A DNA stretch of 64,000 nt from Shimia sp022448905 (GTDB taxonomy: Bacteria; Pseudomonadota; Alphaproteobacteria; Rhodobacterales; Rhodobacteraceae): assembly GCF_047126315.1 (NCBI RefSeq), contig NZ_CP138953.1, forward strand, positions 1,054,001 through 1,118,000, in the 5' to 3' direction. The notes under the pieces were generated by a model. It ran no database searches, was not told the DNA's origin, and was given only the letters and a program-made list of their open reading frames with translations. Position 1 is the stretch's first letter. Every line of letters starts with the position of its first letter. Shown here piece after piece: positions 15,110 to 24,501 of this stretch. The position numbers and the translations under genes were made by a program.

Positions 15110-17178
15110 GCACGGCGGAGGCCGTGCCAGCAAACGCAGGACGCAAGCTGGCGCTGGCACGCGGCAGTCAGGCGGCGTTGTTTGTGCTGGCGATTGCTTT
15201 GGTCTGCCGCCTCCTTGGGGCGCAGTTTGAATGGCTGATGAAATGGCCGGCAGCCTTGACCGTGCCGATGACCGACTGGATGACCTGGCTGGTGGGCGGT
15301 TTTCTGGATGTTTTCAAGCCAATAGCCCGGACTTTCACCTTTTTGGTGAGCTATCCCATGGAAGGGGTTGGTTGGCTTCTGAACGCCTTGCCCTGGCCCA
15401 TGACCGTGGCGCTGGTGACCGCGCTCGGCTGGACCATTGGCGGATTGCGCATGGCGGCGCTGGGCTTCTTTGGACTGATGTTTGTGGTGTTCTCAGGCTA
15501 CTGGACCGAGGGTATGAACACGCTCGCGCTGGTGGCGGTCTCGGTGCCTTTGGCACTTTTGCTTGGCACGGCAATTGGCATTGCGGCGTTTGAGTTTCCG
15601 CGTGTGAAGGGCGCGGTGAACGCGCTCTTGGACGTGATGCAGACGGTTCCGACTTTTGCCTATCTCACGCCCCTGCTTGTGCTTTTTGGCTTTGGGCCTG
15701 TGGTGGGGCTGATCGCTTCGGCGATCTATGCGGCGCCGCCGATGGCGCGCAATGTGTTGTTGGGGCTGGAACGGGTGGATACGGAAATCCGCGAAGCGGC
15801 TGTGATGTCTGGTGGCACACGGCGGCAGCAGTTGTTCCTTGTGGAACTACCGGCAGCGACGCAGCAGATCATGATTGGCGTGAACCAATGTCTGATGGCG
15901 GCGCTGTCGATGGTGATCATCGCGGCGGTGATCGGTGGCTTTCAGGACATCGGTTGGGAAGTGCTGTTGACCATGCGCAAGGCGTTGTTTGGGCAGGCCT
16001 TTTTGGCGGGCTCTGTGATTGTTGTCTTTGCCATCATCATTGACCGTATGTCCGCCGCCTTGGCGGAGCCGCGTCCGCAGCAGGACCGCAAAGTGGCTTT
16101 TGGCATTCTTGGCGCCGGGCTTTTGGTGACGCTGTGGTCCGTGTTTGCGGGCTGGTCCCCAAGCGGATTTGCGGCGTTGGATGGCGTTGCGGCTTGGGTG
16201 GATACAGGTGTCGGCACCTTCACAGGAAACCACGGGGCGACGTTGGATACGGTCAAGAACACCTCGATGTTCTACGGGCTTTTACCGCTGCGGATTGGTC
16301 TTGCGGAGGCGGTGTTGCCCTTCACTTGGGGCTTTATGTGGACTGCGAAACACACGGCTATGCTTTACGGCGTAGCGGCGGTTATCTCATTGATTTTGAT
16401 GCTGAAAGGTCGTGTGACCGCGGGGCTGGTGGTGATGATCCTGGCTTACGTGGCCGAGATCGGCATTGCGCATCTGGCGTGGCCGGTGGTGATCTTTGGC
16501 GCAGGCGCAATTGGCTGGGTTGCTGGCGGGTGGAAGTTGGCGCGGCTGGCGGTGATCCTTCTGGGCCTGGTGCTGATTTCCGGCCTATGGGAGCGGGCGC
16601 TGTTGTCCCTGTACCTGTCTGGGGCAGCCGTGTTTGCCTGCGCTATCGTCGGAGGCGCCTTGGGGCTGTGGAGCGCCATGAGCAGCACAGCCTGGGCCAT
16701 CATCCGACCGATCTGTGACCTGCTGCAAACCATCCCGTTGTTTGTCTTCCTGATCCCGGTGCTGATGTTCTTCCAAATCGGGGAATTCTCAGCGTTTCTC
16801 GCCATTTGCATGTACGCCGTGGTGCCGATGATCCGCTACACGCGGCACGGTTTGACCAGCACACCAAACGAGATCCTGGAGGCGGCCACGGCCAGCGGGG
16901 CAGGCAAATGGCAGACCATGTTTGAGGTGCGCGCGCCCTTTGCGGCACCGACCATCCTGCTCGGTTTGAACCAAACCGTTCTCTATGCCTTTGCCATGTT
17001 GGTGATTGCGGCGCTGATCGGCACCACGGGGCTGGGACAGTCAATCTATCTGGCGTTGGGGCAGGCGGATGTCGGCCTTGGCATCACGGCCGGGGCCGCG
17101 ATGGCGATCTTGGCGCTGGTGGCGGATCGCCTGGTGCAGGGCTTTGCCGAGGAACGGCGTCAGGCGCTTGGGCTGTAA
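15106..17178 (+). CDS. proW: double-length betaine/proline-type ABC permease (two permease domains)
   Basis: A 690-residue membrane protein, about twice the size of ProW. Two separate binding-protein-dependent permease domains are visible. Each has an EAA loop: IREAAVMSGGTRRQQLFLVE (about residue 228) followed by GVNQCLMAALSMVIIAAVIGG, and ILEAATASGAGKWQTMFEVR (about residue 590) followed by GLNQTVLYAFAMLVIAALIG. The middle part (about 330-500) contains several further hydrophobic segments. One polypeptide could thus replace the usual permease homodimer. It forms an operon with the preceding ATPase and binding protein. Confidence 0.9.
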   Translation: MSTAEAVPANAGRKLALARGSQAALFVLAIALVCRLLGAQFEWLMKWPAALTVPMTDWMTWLVGGFLDVFKPIARTFTFLVSYPMEGVGWLLNALPWPMTVALVTALGWTIGGLRMAALGFFGLMFVVFSGYWTEGMNTLALVAVSVPLALLLGTAIGIAAFEFPRVKGAVNALLDVMQTVPTFAYLTPLLVLFGFGPVVGLIASAIYAAPPMARNVLLGLERVDTEIREAAVMSGGTRRQQLFLVELPAATQQIMIGVNQCLMAALSMVIIAAVIGGFQDIGWEVLLTMRKALFGQAFLAGSVIVVFAIIIDRMSAALAEPRPQQDRKVAFGILGAGLLVTLWSVFAGWSPSGFAALDGVAAWVDTGVGTFTGNHGATLDTVKNTSMFYGLLPLRIGLAEAVLPFTWGFMWTAKHTAMLYGVAAVISLILMLKGRVTAGLVVMILAYVAEIGIAHLAWPVVIFGAGAIGWVAGGWKLARLAVILLGLVLISGLWERALLSLYLSGAAVFACAIVGGALGLWSAMSSTAWAIIRPICDLLQTIPLFVFLIPVLMFFQIGEFSAFLAICMYAVVPMIRYTRHGLTSTPNEILEAATASGAGKWQTMFEVRAPFAAPTILLGLNQTVLYAFAMLVIAALIGTTGLGQSIYLALGQADVGLGITAGAAMAILALVADRLVQGFAEERRQALGL

Positions 17179-17472
17179 ACAGGGGCGAATCGGGGGTAAC
17201 ATTCCGACTCGTTTCACTTTTTACCCTTCGGTATCGCGGCTGTTTTGCGTCGGTATCGCGTCGGTGCGATTTTGCGCAAAGGCCGTTGTAAACAAGGCGT
17301 GCGCTGTTGCGATTGAGTGGATTTAAACGTGGCGTGCGTCCTCAGGGCAATGGGCGCAACAGTTGCCGGATTTGCAATGCTGTGCCGGGCAGGACACACT
17401 TGATCTTGGTGGATCACTGTCCAGAACGGGCGGTTGAGTGGATTTTTAAGATTTCGGGGGGATTGTGCATCA

Positions 17473-18810
17473 ATGCCAAGTCCTAACGAGTCCAGTGGTA
17501 TGACCTACAGAATAGCCCCGGATGTGATCCGGGTTGCCACCGGGCGTGTTTGCGGCAGCCAGATATTTCAACTGGCCAAACAGCAGGAAATGCTGCTTCG
17601 GTTCCTGGTGGATGAGGATTTAGCCGGGCGGGCCAAGCAGGGCAGCCGCGCAGCGGTGATTGCAAAGTTCTATGCGGATCGGTCCGAAGAGGAAGCCGCC
17701 CAGAAGCTGACGTGGGCAATGGCGCGTCTGTCTGAGAAGCTAGCCGAGTACTATGATGGTGACGGTGCGGATGATCCGATCCGGATCTTTGTCGATCCGC
17801 GCAGTTGTGGTTTGCGGTTTGAGATGTGGGAAGCAAAGCCGAAACCCCGCGACACAATCGGCCCCAAGACCCCCATGCGCATGTTGGTCCTGATCGGGGC
17901 GTTGATTGCCTCAGCCATTGGTTGGGTGGTGATGGAATTGACCCCGACGGGCGTGGTGGAAGGACCGCAGGAAGATTGGCCAAAAGACATATCTGATCTT
18001 GTGACAGCGGACGTTGCCTTGCCGGTGGATGTGGAAGGCATGTCGGCTGCGGAACTGGTCGAAGCCGCGCGCAGCTATATGTATCCAAGTCTGGATTTTG
18101 AGCGGCACAAGCTGGCCATCGTGCTGTCCAAAACCGCGATTGAGCGCGATCCTGAATTTGCCCGTGGCTATGCCACGGCGGCGATGTCGATGGCGATGAT
18201 GGCGGATTTGACCCGTGGGGGTGGTCTGTCGCGTCGCTATTTGCAAGAAGCCACTTTGCTGCTTGAGCAGGCCAGTGTTCTGGCGCCCGAGGACAGTTGG
18301 GTGATGGCGACTTCGGCGCAGGTTGCCATGGCGTCCGATGACTTTGAATTGGCGGACGAACGAGCAAAAGCGGCTTTTGAAGCTGGGCAGGACGATGGCT
18401 ATGTTGCCCATACTTATGCGTTGATTGCGCATTTCTCGGGGCGGTTTGAGGATGTGGTGGTGGTCAACGCGCCCGAGAATGTTGCCGCGTCAGACCCGAT
18501 CAGGTTGGTGCGGGAACGGGTGTATGGTTTTGCGAACTATCACTTGGGCGCCTACGAAACCACGATTGAGGTGGTGGAAGGCACCTTGCAGGCAGGGCTG
18601 GAGCATAACTTTGCCAGCCTGCTGTATTTGGCAAGCGCCTATCAGGCCGTGGGGCAACAGGAACAGGCGGAAGAGATGGTCAAGCGTATTGAAGACGAAT
18701 GGCCCAGCTTGCGCACCGACGTGGTGGCGAACATGTTCTTCATGGATCCCTTAGATTGGGAGAAACAAAAGGCCCATCTCCGGGCGGCTGGCATGAAGTT
18801 CGCCGACTAA
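17473..18810 (+). CDS. putative membrane-anchored regulator with winged-helix-like N-terminus and TPR-like repeats
   Basis: About 445 residues. The N-terminal 120 residues resemble the DNA-binding-like domain found in front of TolB or TPR modules (FQLAKQQEMLLRFLVDEDLAG, then WAMARLSEKLAEYY and DDPIRIFVDP). One transmembrane segment follows (MLVLIGALIASAIGWVVME, about residue 140). The rest is helical with TPR-like repeats (AIERDPEFARGYATAAMSMA, EQASVLAPEDSWVMATSAQV, LLYLASAYQAVGQQEQAEEM). The layout recalls CadC/ToxR-type regulators with an extracytoplasmic sensor. The ATG at 17473 is about 12 bp after GGGGGG; a TTG 39 bp upstream is possible. The target is unknown and the gene stands alone. 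Confidence 0.6.
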   Translation: MPSPNESSGMTYRIAPDVIRVATGRVCGSQIFQLAKQQEMLLRFLVDEDLAGRAKQGSRAAVIAKFYADRSEEEAAQKLTWAMARLSEKLAEYYDGDGADDPIRIFVDPRSCGLRFEMWEAKPKPRDTIGPKTPMRMLVLIGALIASAIGWVVMELTPTGVVEGPQEDWPKDISDLVTADVALPVDVEGMSAAELVEAARSYMYPSLDFERHKLAIVLSKTAIERDPEFARGYATAAMSMAMMADLTRGGGLSRRYLQEATLLLEQASVLAPEDSWVMATSAQVAMASDDFELADERAKAAFEAGQDDGYVAHTYALIAHFSGRFEDVVVVNAPENVAASDPIRLVRERVYGFANYHLGAYETTIEVVEGTLQAGLEHNFASLLYLASAYQAVGQQEQAEEMVKRIEDEWPSLRTDVVANMFFMDPLDWEKQKAHLRAAGMKFAD

Positions 18811-18817
18811 ACCCGGA

Positions 18818-19003
18818 TTAGAAATCGATGGCGAGGCCTTTTTTCTCCCAGTCACCGTAGCGCACTGGCTCTGGACCGTCGCGGCCACCAAGCTCGGTGG
18901 GCAACTCCAGCGCTTTGGCCTTCTTGCGGCGCTCCTCGGCCTCGGCCAAGGCACGTTTGGCGGCTTCGGGCAGGTCGTCGCGGATCTCGAGTGTGTCCGT
19001 CAT
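18818..19003 (-). CDS. DUF1674 protein (succinate dehydrogenase assembly factor 4 family)
   Basis: A 61-residue protein ending in the family hallmark PVRYGDWEKKGLAIDF, preceded by a charged helical segment (ALAEAEERRKKAKALELP) and GGRDGPEP. Relatives (SDHAF4/Sdh8) bind flavinylated SdhA and protect it during complex II assembly. The ATG at 19003 follows AAGGAACCC. It is divergent from rsmB across 75 bp. Its 3' end is 7 bp from the convergent TPR gene. Confidence 0.88.
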   Translation of the reverse strand: MTDTLEIRDDLPEAAKRALAEAEERRKKAKALELPTELGGRDGPEPVRYGDWEKKGLAIDF

Positions 19004-19078
19004 GAGAGGGTTCCTTTCAGGCTTATGCCTTGATATACGCGCCCGTCCGCTGTTCTCAACCCCGCAAGGAATATCTGT

Positions 19079-20350
19079 ATGTCCAAATCCGGTTACCAAG
19101 CCCGTCGCAGTGCCGTGCATCTGCTTGATCAGGTCATGGACAAGGGGCGGCTGTTGTCGGAGGTGATCGGTGGCGGGGCATTGCAGAAGCTGGCGCCGGA
19201 AGACCGCGCGCGGGCGCAGCGGCTGGCGACAGAGACCCTGCGCAATCTGGAGCGGGCCGACCGGATTTTGCAGAAACATCTGAAAAAGACACCGGCGATC
19301 ACGGTGCGGAATGTGCTGCGTATGGCGACGGTGGAACTGTGTCAGGGTGGGGCTGCGCATGGCGTGATCAATGACGCGGTGGAGATTGTTGCCAAAGGCA
19401 AGCGCACCGCGGGCATGAAGGGACTGACCAACGCGGTGCTGCGCAAGGTGGCAGACAAAGGTGTGGACGAGTGGGAGAAGTTGCGGGTGCCGCGCTTGCC
19501 CAAGTGGCTGCGCAAACCGTTGGCGCAGGCTTATGGCAATGAGGCGATGCTCAGCATTGAGGCGGCGCATTTTGCCGGGGCGCCACTGGATTTGACAGCC
19601 AAGGGCGATGCGGCGGCAGTGGCCGAGGCTGTGGGCGGTGAGCTGCTGCCCACTGGATCGGTGCGTTTGCAGGACGCTGGGCAGGTCACGGCGCTGGAAG
19701 GATTCAAACAAGGCGCGTGGTGGGTACAGGACGCGGCGGCGGCGATTCCGGCGCGGGTTTTGAATGTGCAGCCGGGCGAGAAGGTGTTGGACCTCTGCGC
19801 AGCGCCTGGCGGCAAGACCATGCAGGTGGCGGCGGCCGGGGCCAAAGTGACGGCGGTGGATGACAATCCGGCGCGGATGGAGCGGCTGCAGGAAAACATG
19901 AAGCGGGTGCAGCTCAAGGCCAATGTGGTGGTGGGCGATGTGATGGCCCAAGAGGGCCAGTATGACGCGATCCTGCTGGACGCGCCGTGCTCAGCCACCG
20001 GCACCATTCGCCGCCACCCGGATTTGCCCTTTGCCAAAGATGGCAGCGAGTTTGGTGATCTGATTGGCATGCAGGAAGTGTTTCTGGATCATGCGCTTGG
20101 CCTGCTGAAACCGGGTGGGCGGTTGGTGTTCTGCACCTGCTCGCTGTTGCCGGATGAAGGCGAAGTGCAGGTGGAAGAAGCGGTGGAGCGCTGGGTGGAT
20201 GTGACCGTGGATCGTGAGGCTGTGCTGGTTGACGGGGTCGATCCGGCTTGGGTCACGGAAGAAGGCGGCTTGCGGTTGCGGCCGGATTATTGGGCGGACA
20301 AAGGTGGCATGGACGGGTTTTACGTGGCTTTGCTGCGCAAAGGTCAGTGA
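19079..20350 (+). CDS. rsmB: 16S rRNA (cytosine-C5)-methyltransferase, RsmB family
   Basis: A 423-residue protein with an N-terminal NusB-like RNA-binding domain (RRSAVHLLDQVMDKG near residue 10; GVINDAVEIVAKGKRTAGMKGLTNAVLRK near 95). The C-terminal methyltransferase domain contains the SAM-binding block VLDLCAAPGGKTMQVA near residue 237, the first catalytic Cys motif LLDAPCSATGTIRRHPD near 300 and the nucleophile motif FCTCSLLPDEGE near 350. It methylates C967 in E. coli 16S rRNA. A weak AAGGA precedes the start. The heparinase-family gene and purH follow on the same strand. Confidence 0.95.
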   Translation: MSKSGYQARRSAVHLLDQVMDKGRLLSEVIGGGALQKLAPEDRARAQRLATETLRNLERADRILQKHLKKTPAITVRNVLRMATVELCQGGAAHGVINDAVEIVAKGKRTAGMKGLTNAVLRKVADKGVDEWEKLRVPRLPKWLRKPLAQAYGNEAMLSIEAAHFAGAPLDLTAKGDAAAVAEAVGGELLPTGSVRLQDAGQVTALEGFKQGAWWVQDAAAAIPARVLNVQPGEKVLDLCAAPGGKTMQVAAAGAKVTAVDDNPARMERLQENMKRVQLKANVVVGDVMAQEGQYDAILLDAPCSATGTIRRHPDLPFAKDGSEFGDLIGMQEVFLDHALGLLKPGGRLVFCTCSLLPDEGEVQVEEAVERWVDVTVDREAVLVDGVDPAWVTEEGGLRLRPDYWADKGGMDGFYVALLRKGQ

Positions 20351-20451
20351 GCTTTTGCCGGTGAATTGGCTTAAGCCGATTCAATCGGTGACTCAGCGCT
20401 AACACCTCGCTACACTCGCGCCAAACGCCAGAGAGCGTAGAGGCAGAGTGG

Positions 20452-22194
20452 ATGTCCAAACCAGAAAGCATATCGGCGCGCTGGACACGGTTTAACCACC
20501 GTGTGGCGGCCCGGATCAGCACCCGTGCGCGGCCCGCGACGGGGTTCACCAGCATGCCGGAACCACGCACTATTGGGTTGTTTGCCCGGGGTAAGCAGTT
20601 GGTTGCCGGAAATTTCCTGTTTGCGGGCCATTTGATCAGCGCGCCGAAAACGTCGATGTGGGACATCAACGTGCCCGATGATGTCTTTGCCGAAGAACAG
20701 CATGGCTTTGCCTGGCTGGATGATTTGGCGGCGGTGGGTGACGCCCCCGCGCGGGAACGGGCGCAGGAATGGGTTTGGCGCTGGATTGACCGCTATGGGC
20801 GTGGTTCGGGGCCAGGGTGGATACCGGATTTGGCGGGACGGCGGCTGATCCGCTGGATCAGCCATGCGATTTTTCTGCTCAGGGCGCGGGATTCGGCGCA
20901 GTCTGAGGATTTCTATCGCTCGCTGGCGCAGCAGACGATTTTCCTATCCAAGCGCTGGCATAAAACCGTGCCGGGCTTGCCGCGGTTTGAGGCGCTCACC
21001 GGGCTGATCTATGCCGGGTTGGCGCTGGAAGGTATGGCGCAACATGTGGAGCCGGCGCTGAAGGCCTTGGACAAGGAATGCGAGCGGCAGGTGGATGAGG
21101 AAGGCGGCATTCCAACCCGCAATCCCGAAGAGCTGCTCGAGGTGTTCACATTGCTGACCTGGGCCGCGACGGCGCTCAAGGAAGCGGGGCGCAAGCCGTC
21201 GGCGATGCATATGCAGGCGATTGAGCGCATTGCGCCGACCCTGCGCACGCTGCGCCATTCCGACGGGGGCTTGGCGCGGTTCCACGGCGGCGGGCGCGGC
21301 ATGGAAGGGCGGCTGGACTCGGCGCTGGCGGAAAGTGGCAACAAGACGCGGCAGGCGGATGGTCTGGCGATGGGCTACGCGCGGCTGTCAGCGGGGCGCA
21401 CCAGCGTGGTGATTGACGCCAGCCCGCCCCCAACTGGACCAAGTTCGCTTAATGCCCATGCCTCTACGCTGGCGTTTGAACTGACCAGCGGGCGGCGGCC
21501 TTTGGTGGTGAATTGCGGTTCCGGCGCGAGTTTTGGTGAAGACTGGCGTCGGTTTGGACGGGCCACACCGTCCCATTCCACTGTGACCATTGATGAGCTG
21601 TCGAGCGCGCGGTTGGGCCAAGAGGGCCGCGGCTGGCGTGAAGAGCAACTGGTGGATGCGCCCAAAGATGTGCCGATTCAGATGAGCCAGGCGCCGGATG
21701 GGTTGCGGTTTGAGGGCGGGCATGACGGCTATATTGCATCTCATGGTTTGACCCATGCGCGGACGTTGGAGCTGACCTTTGATGGGCGCGGCATGGCGGG
21801 CGAAGACCTGATCATCGCGATGGAAGATTCGGCCAAGCGGCGGTTTGACAAGGCGATGGACGAAGGCGCATTGCAAGGAATCCCCTTCGAAATCGCGTTT
21901 CACTTGCATCCGGAGGTGGATGCCTCGCTTGATATGGGCGGTGCGGCGGTGTCGATTGCGCTCAAAAGCGGCGAACTTTGGGTGTTCCGGCATGATGCGA
22001 TCGCGAAAATGCGGCTCGATGCCAGTGTTTTCCTCGAAAAAGGGCGATTAAAGCCGCGTGCGACCAAACAAATCGTTCTATCTGGCGTGGCAATGGAGTA
22101 TGCGACCCGCATCCGGTGGTCGCTGAGCAAAGCGCATGAGACCAATGTGGCAATCAGGGACCTGAACCGGGACGAAATGGATTTGAACACCTGA
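20452..22194 (+). CDS. heparinase II/III family protein
   Basis: A 580-residue protein with the two-part layout of heparinase II/III-like lyases. The alpha-helical N-terminal half contains WIPDLAGRRLIRWISHAIFLL and FFRS-like segments, and the C-terminal beta-rich half contains MGYARLSAGRTSVVIDASPPP, LAFELTSGRRPLVVNCGSG and the HSTVTIDELSSARLG stretch near residue 370 typical of this family. No signal peptide is visible, which is odd for a polysaccharide lyase that degrades external substrate. Its position between rsmB and purH seems conserved in related bacteria from memory. A role in cell-surface glycan or lipoprotein maturation has not been shown. Confidence 0.85.
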   Translation: MSKPESISARWTRFNHRVAARISTRARPATGFTSMPEPRTIGLFARGKQLVAGNFLFAGHLISAPKTSMWDINVPDDVFAEEQHGFAWLDDLAAVGDAPARERAQEWVWRWIDRYGRGSGPGWIPDLAGRRLIRWISHAIFLLRARDSAQSEDFYRSLAQQTIFLSKRWHKTVPGLPRFEALTGLIYAGLALEGMAQHVEPALKALDKECERQVDEEGGIPTRNPEELLEVFTLLTWAATALKEAGRKPSAMHMQAIERIAPTLRTLRHSDGGLARFHGGGRGMEGRLDSALAESGNKTRQADGLAMGYARLSAGRTSVVIDASPPPTGPSSLNAHASTLAFELTSGRRPLVVNCGSGASFGEDWRRFGRATPSHSTVTIDELSSARLGQEGRGWREEQLVDAPKDVPIQMSQAPDGLRFEGGHDGYIASHGLTHARTLELTFDGRGMAGEDLIIAMEDSAKRRFDKAMDEGALQGIPFEIAFHLHPEVDASLDMGGAAVSIALKSGELWVFRHDAIAKMRLDASVFLEKGRLKPRATKQIVLSGVAMEYATRIRWSLSKAHETNVAIRDLNRDEMDLNT

Positions 22195-22213
22195 GCCCAA
22201 GGACCCTATTCCG

Positions 22214-23803
22214 ATGAGCGACCTCCAGCCTATTCGCCGCGCCCTGATTTCCGTGTCTGACAAGACCGGCTTGATCGACCTCGCCAAAGCCCTTTCAGAC
22301 CGCGGCGTGGAGCTGCTCTCCACCGGCGGGTCCGCCAAAGCGATGCGCGATGCGGGGCTGGATGTGAAAGACGTATCCGAGGTCACCGGCTTCCCGGAGA
22401 TGATGGACGGCCGCGTGAAGACGCTGCATCCGAAGGTGCACGGCGGCCTGCTGGCGCTGCGTGACAATGACGATCACGTTGCGGCGATGGACGAACACGG
22501 CATTGGCGGTATCGACCTGTTGGTGGTGAACCTCTACCCGTTTGAGGCCACTGTGGCAGCGGGTGCGGACTATGACACTTGCATTGAGAACATCGACATT
22601 GGTGGCCCGGCGATGATCCGTGCCGCGTCCAAGAACCACGGCTTTGTAAATGTGATTGTGGACGTGGAAGACTACGCGCCGCTTCTGGCCGAACTGGACG
22701 CCAACGATGGTCAGACGTCGTATGCGTTCCGCCAGAAGCAGGCGCAGATCGCATATGCGCGCACCGCAGCCTATGACGCGGCTGTGTCCACCTGGATGGC
22801 CGAGCAGCTGGCGCTGGAAGCGCCGCGCCGCCGTGCCTTTGCTGGCGAAGTGAAACAGACCCTGCGCTATGGCGAAAACAGCCACCAGAAAGCGGCGTTT
22901 TACACCGATGGCTCCGGTCGTCCCGGCGTGGCGACTGCGACCCAGTTGCAGGGCAAAGAGCTGTCTTACAACAACATCAATGACACCGACGCGGCGTTTG
23001 AGCTGGTCTCCGAGTTTGATCCGGCGGTGAGCCCTGCTGTGGCGATCATCAAACACGCCAACCCCTGTGGTGTGGCCGTGGGCGCAACTTTGGTTGAGGC
23101 TTACCAGAAGGCCTTTGACTGTGACCGCACATCCGCGTTTGGCGGCATTGTGGCGCTGAACCAGCCGCTGGATGCAGAGACCGCAAGCAAGATCGTTGAA
23201 ATTTTCACCGAGGTGGTGATTGCACCGGGCGCGTCTGAGGAAGCCAAAGAAATCTTCGCGGCGAAGAAAAACCTGCGTCTGCTGCTGACCGATGGTCTGC
23301 CGGATCCGCGCGCGCCGATCACCGCCTATAAGCAAGTTGCCGGTGGTGTTCTGGTGCAGGACAAAGACGTGGGCTACGTCAGCAAAGACGATCTGAAGGT
23401 GGTGACCAAAGTCGCGCCAACCGACGAACAGCTCGACGATCTGTTCTTTGCTTGGAAGGTGGCGAAGCACGTGAAGTCCAACGCGATTGTTTACGTCAAA
23501 GGCGGCGCTACCGTGGGTGTTGGCGCAGGTCAGATGAGCCGTTTGGACAGCGCCAACGTGGCCGCGTCCAAAGCGCAGCGCATGGCGGATGAACTGGGTA
23601 TGGACGAGAGCCCAGCCAAAGGCTCTGCGGTGGCCTCTGATGCGTTCTTCCCGTTTGCCGACGGTCTGTTGGAAGCGGCTGCGGCGGGTGGCACCTGTGT
23701 GATTCAGCCGGGTGGCTCCATGCGCGATGAGGAAGTCATCAAGGCGGCGGATGAGGCCGGTCTGGCGATGGTCTTCACCGGAATGCGTCACTTCCGTCAC
23801 TAA
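22214..23803 (+). CDS. purH: bifunctional AICAR formyltransferase/IMP cyclohydrolase
   Basis: A 529-residue protein, normal for PurH, that performs the last two steps of de novo IMP synthesis. The N-terminal IMP cyclohydrolase domain shows ALISVSDKTGLIDLAKAL near residue 10, STGGSAKAM and GRVKTLHPKVHGGLL near 66 and NLYPFEATV near 105. The formyltransferase domain contains RYGENSHQKAAFY near 218, the catalytic KHANPCGVAVG near 280, NRTSAFGGIVALN-like and SDAFFPFADGLLEAAAAG near 475 and the C-terminal FTGMRHFRH. A short perfect hairpin spans the stop codon. Confidence 0.98.
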   Translation: MSDLQPIRRALISVSDKTGLIDLAKALSDRGVELLSTGGSAKAMRDAGLDVKDVSEVTGFPEMMDGRVKTLHPKVHGGLLALRDNDDHVAAMDEHGIGGIDLLVVNLYPFEATVAAGADYDTCIENIDIGGPAMIRAASKNHGFVNVIVDVEDYAPLLAELDANDGQTSYAFRQKQAQIAYARTAAYDAAVSTWMAEQLALEAPRRRAFAGEVKQTLRYGENSHQKAAFYTDGSGRPGVATATQLQGKELSYNNINDTDAAFELVSEFDPAVSPAVAIIKHANPCGVAVGATLVEAYQKAFDCDRTSAFGGIVALNQPLDAETASKIVEIFTEVVIAPGASEEAKEIFAAKKNLRLLLTDGLPDPRAPITAYKQVAGGVLVQDKDVGYVSKDDLKVVTKVAPTDEQLDDLFFAWKVAKHVKSNAIVYVKGGATVGVGAGQMSRLDSANVAASKAQRMADELGMDESPAKGSAVASDAFFPFADGLLEAAAAGGTCVIQPGGSMRDEEVIKAADEAGLAMVFTGMRHFRH

Positions 23804-23977
23804 AAGTGACGTGAAATGCAAACGGCTCGCGGTTGGAAATGCTCTGATTGCGGGTCTCACCCTTGTTGCGCCGCCCAAAAGTGGCGTAGCATGGGCGCTA
23901 ACAATCAAGGCGCAAGATTCTGGAGACAACACGGAACGGCGCACGAGGCAGACAGGCAGAGAAGGAGACGCGACGTG

Positions 23978-24448
23978 ATGCGTCTTGTGTTTTGGGCAGG
24001 CTTTTGGGCCTTCATCACCGATCAGGCGAGCAAGTTTCTTGTGCTCAACTGGCTGAACCTGCGCGAGGTGATGCATATCGAGGTGCTGCCGCCGTTTTTG
24101 CAGTTTCATATGGCATGGAATCGCGGCATCAATTTTGGCCTGTTTTCTGACAGCCCAGCGGCCGCCAAATGGGTGCTGATTGCGCTGGCCTTTGTGATTT
24201 GCGGCTTTTTGCTGCATTGGGTGCGCAAAGATCCGCCGGGCAAATGGGGCATGATCAGTGCGGGGTTCCTGATTGGCGGCGCGCTCGGAAATGTGATTGA
24301 CCGGCTGCTTTTTGGCGCTGTGGTTGATTTTCTCAACATGTCGTGCTGTGGCATCAACAATCCTTATGCGTTTAACCTCGCCGACGTTTGGATCTTCGCA
24401 GGCGCCATCGGGCTGGTGGTGTTTGGGGGCAAGAAAACTGAGGCGTGA
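23978..24448 (+). CDS. lspA: lipoprotein signal peptidase
   Basis: A 156-residue inner-membrane aspartyl protease that cleaves prolipoproteins before the lipidated Cys. Four membrane segments are present, with the conserved DQASKFLVLNW near residue 16, WNRGINFGLFS near 48, GGALGNVIDRLLFGAVVDFL near 103 and the second catalytic Asp in NLADVWIFAGA near 131. The ATG at 23978 follows GAAGGAGA; a GTG directly before it is also possible. The upstream neighbour is purH and a lipoprotein gene follows, a fitting substrate. Confidence 0.95.
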   Translation: MRLVFWAGFWAFITDQASKFLVLNWLNLREVMHIEVLPPFLQFHMAWNRGINFGLFSDSPAAAKWVLIALAFVICGFLLHWVRKDPPGKWGMISAGFLIGGALGNVIDRLLFGAVVDFLNMSCCGINNPYAFNLADVWIFAGAIGLVVFGGKKTEA

Positions 24449-24501
24449 CCTTCCTGTCAGGATGCGCTAAAGCTGTGCCCAAGTTTCGTGGAGTGGGGCA
24501 A

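Noticed and set aside
17313..17445. 12-bp direct repeat TTGAGTGGATTT (17313 and 17434) as a possible attachment site or transposon scar
   Set aside because: No integrase, transposase or tRNA is nearby and the repeat is short; kept only as a possible regulatory repeat.
23795..23811. Perfect CGTCACT/AGTGACG hairpin across the purH stop as a terminator
   Set aside because: No T-run follows and the stem is only 7 bp; lspA may be co-transcribed.
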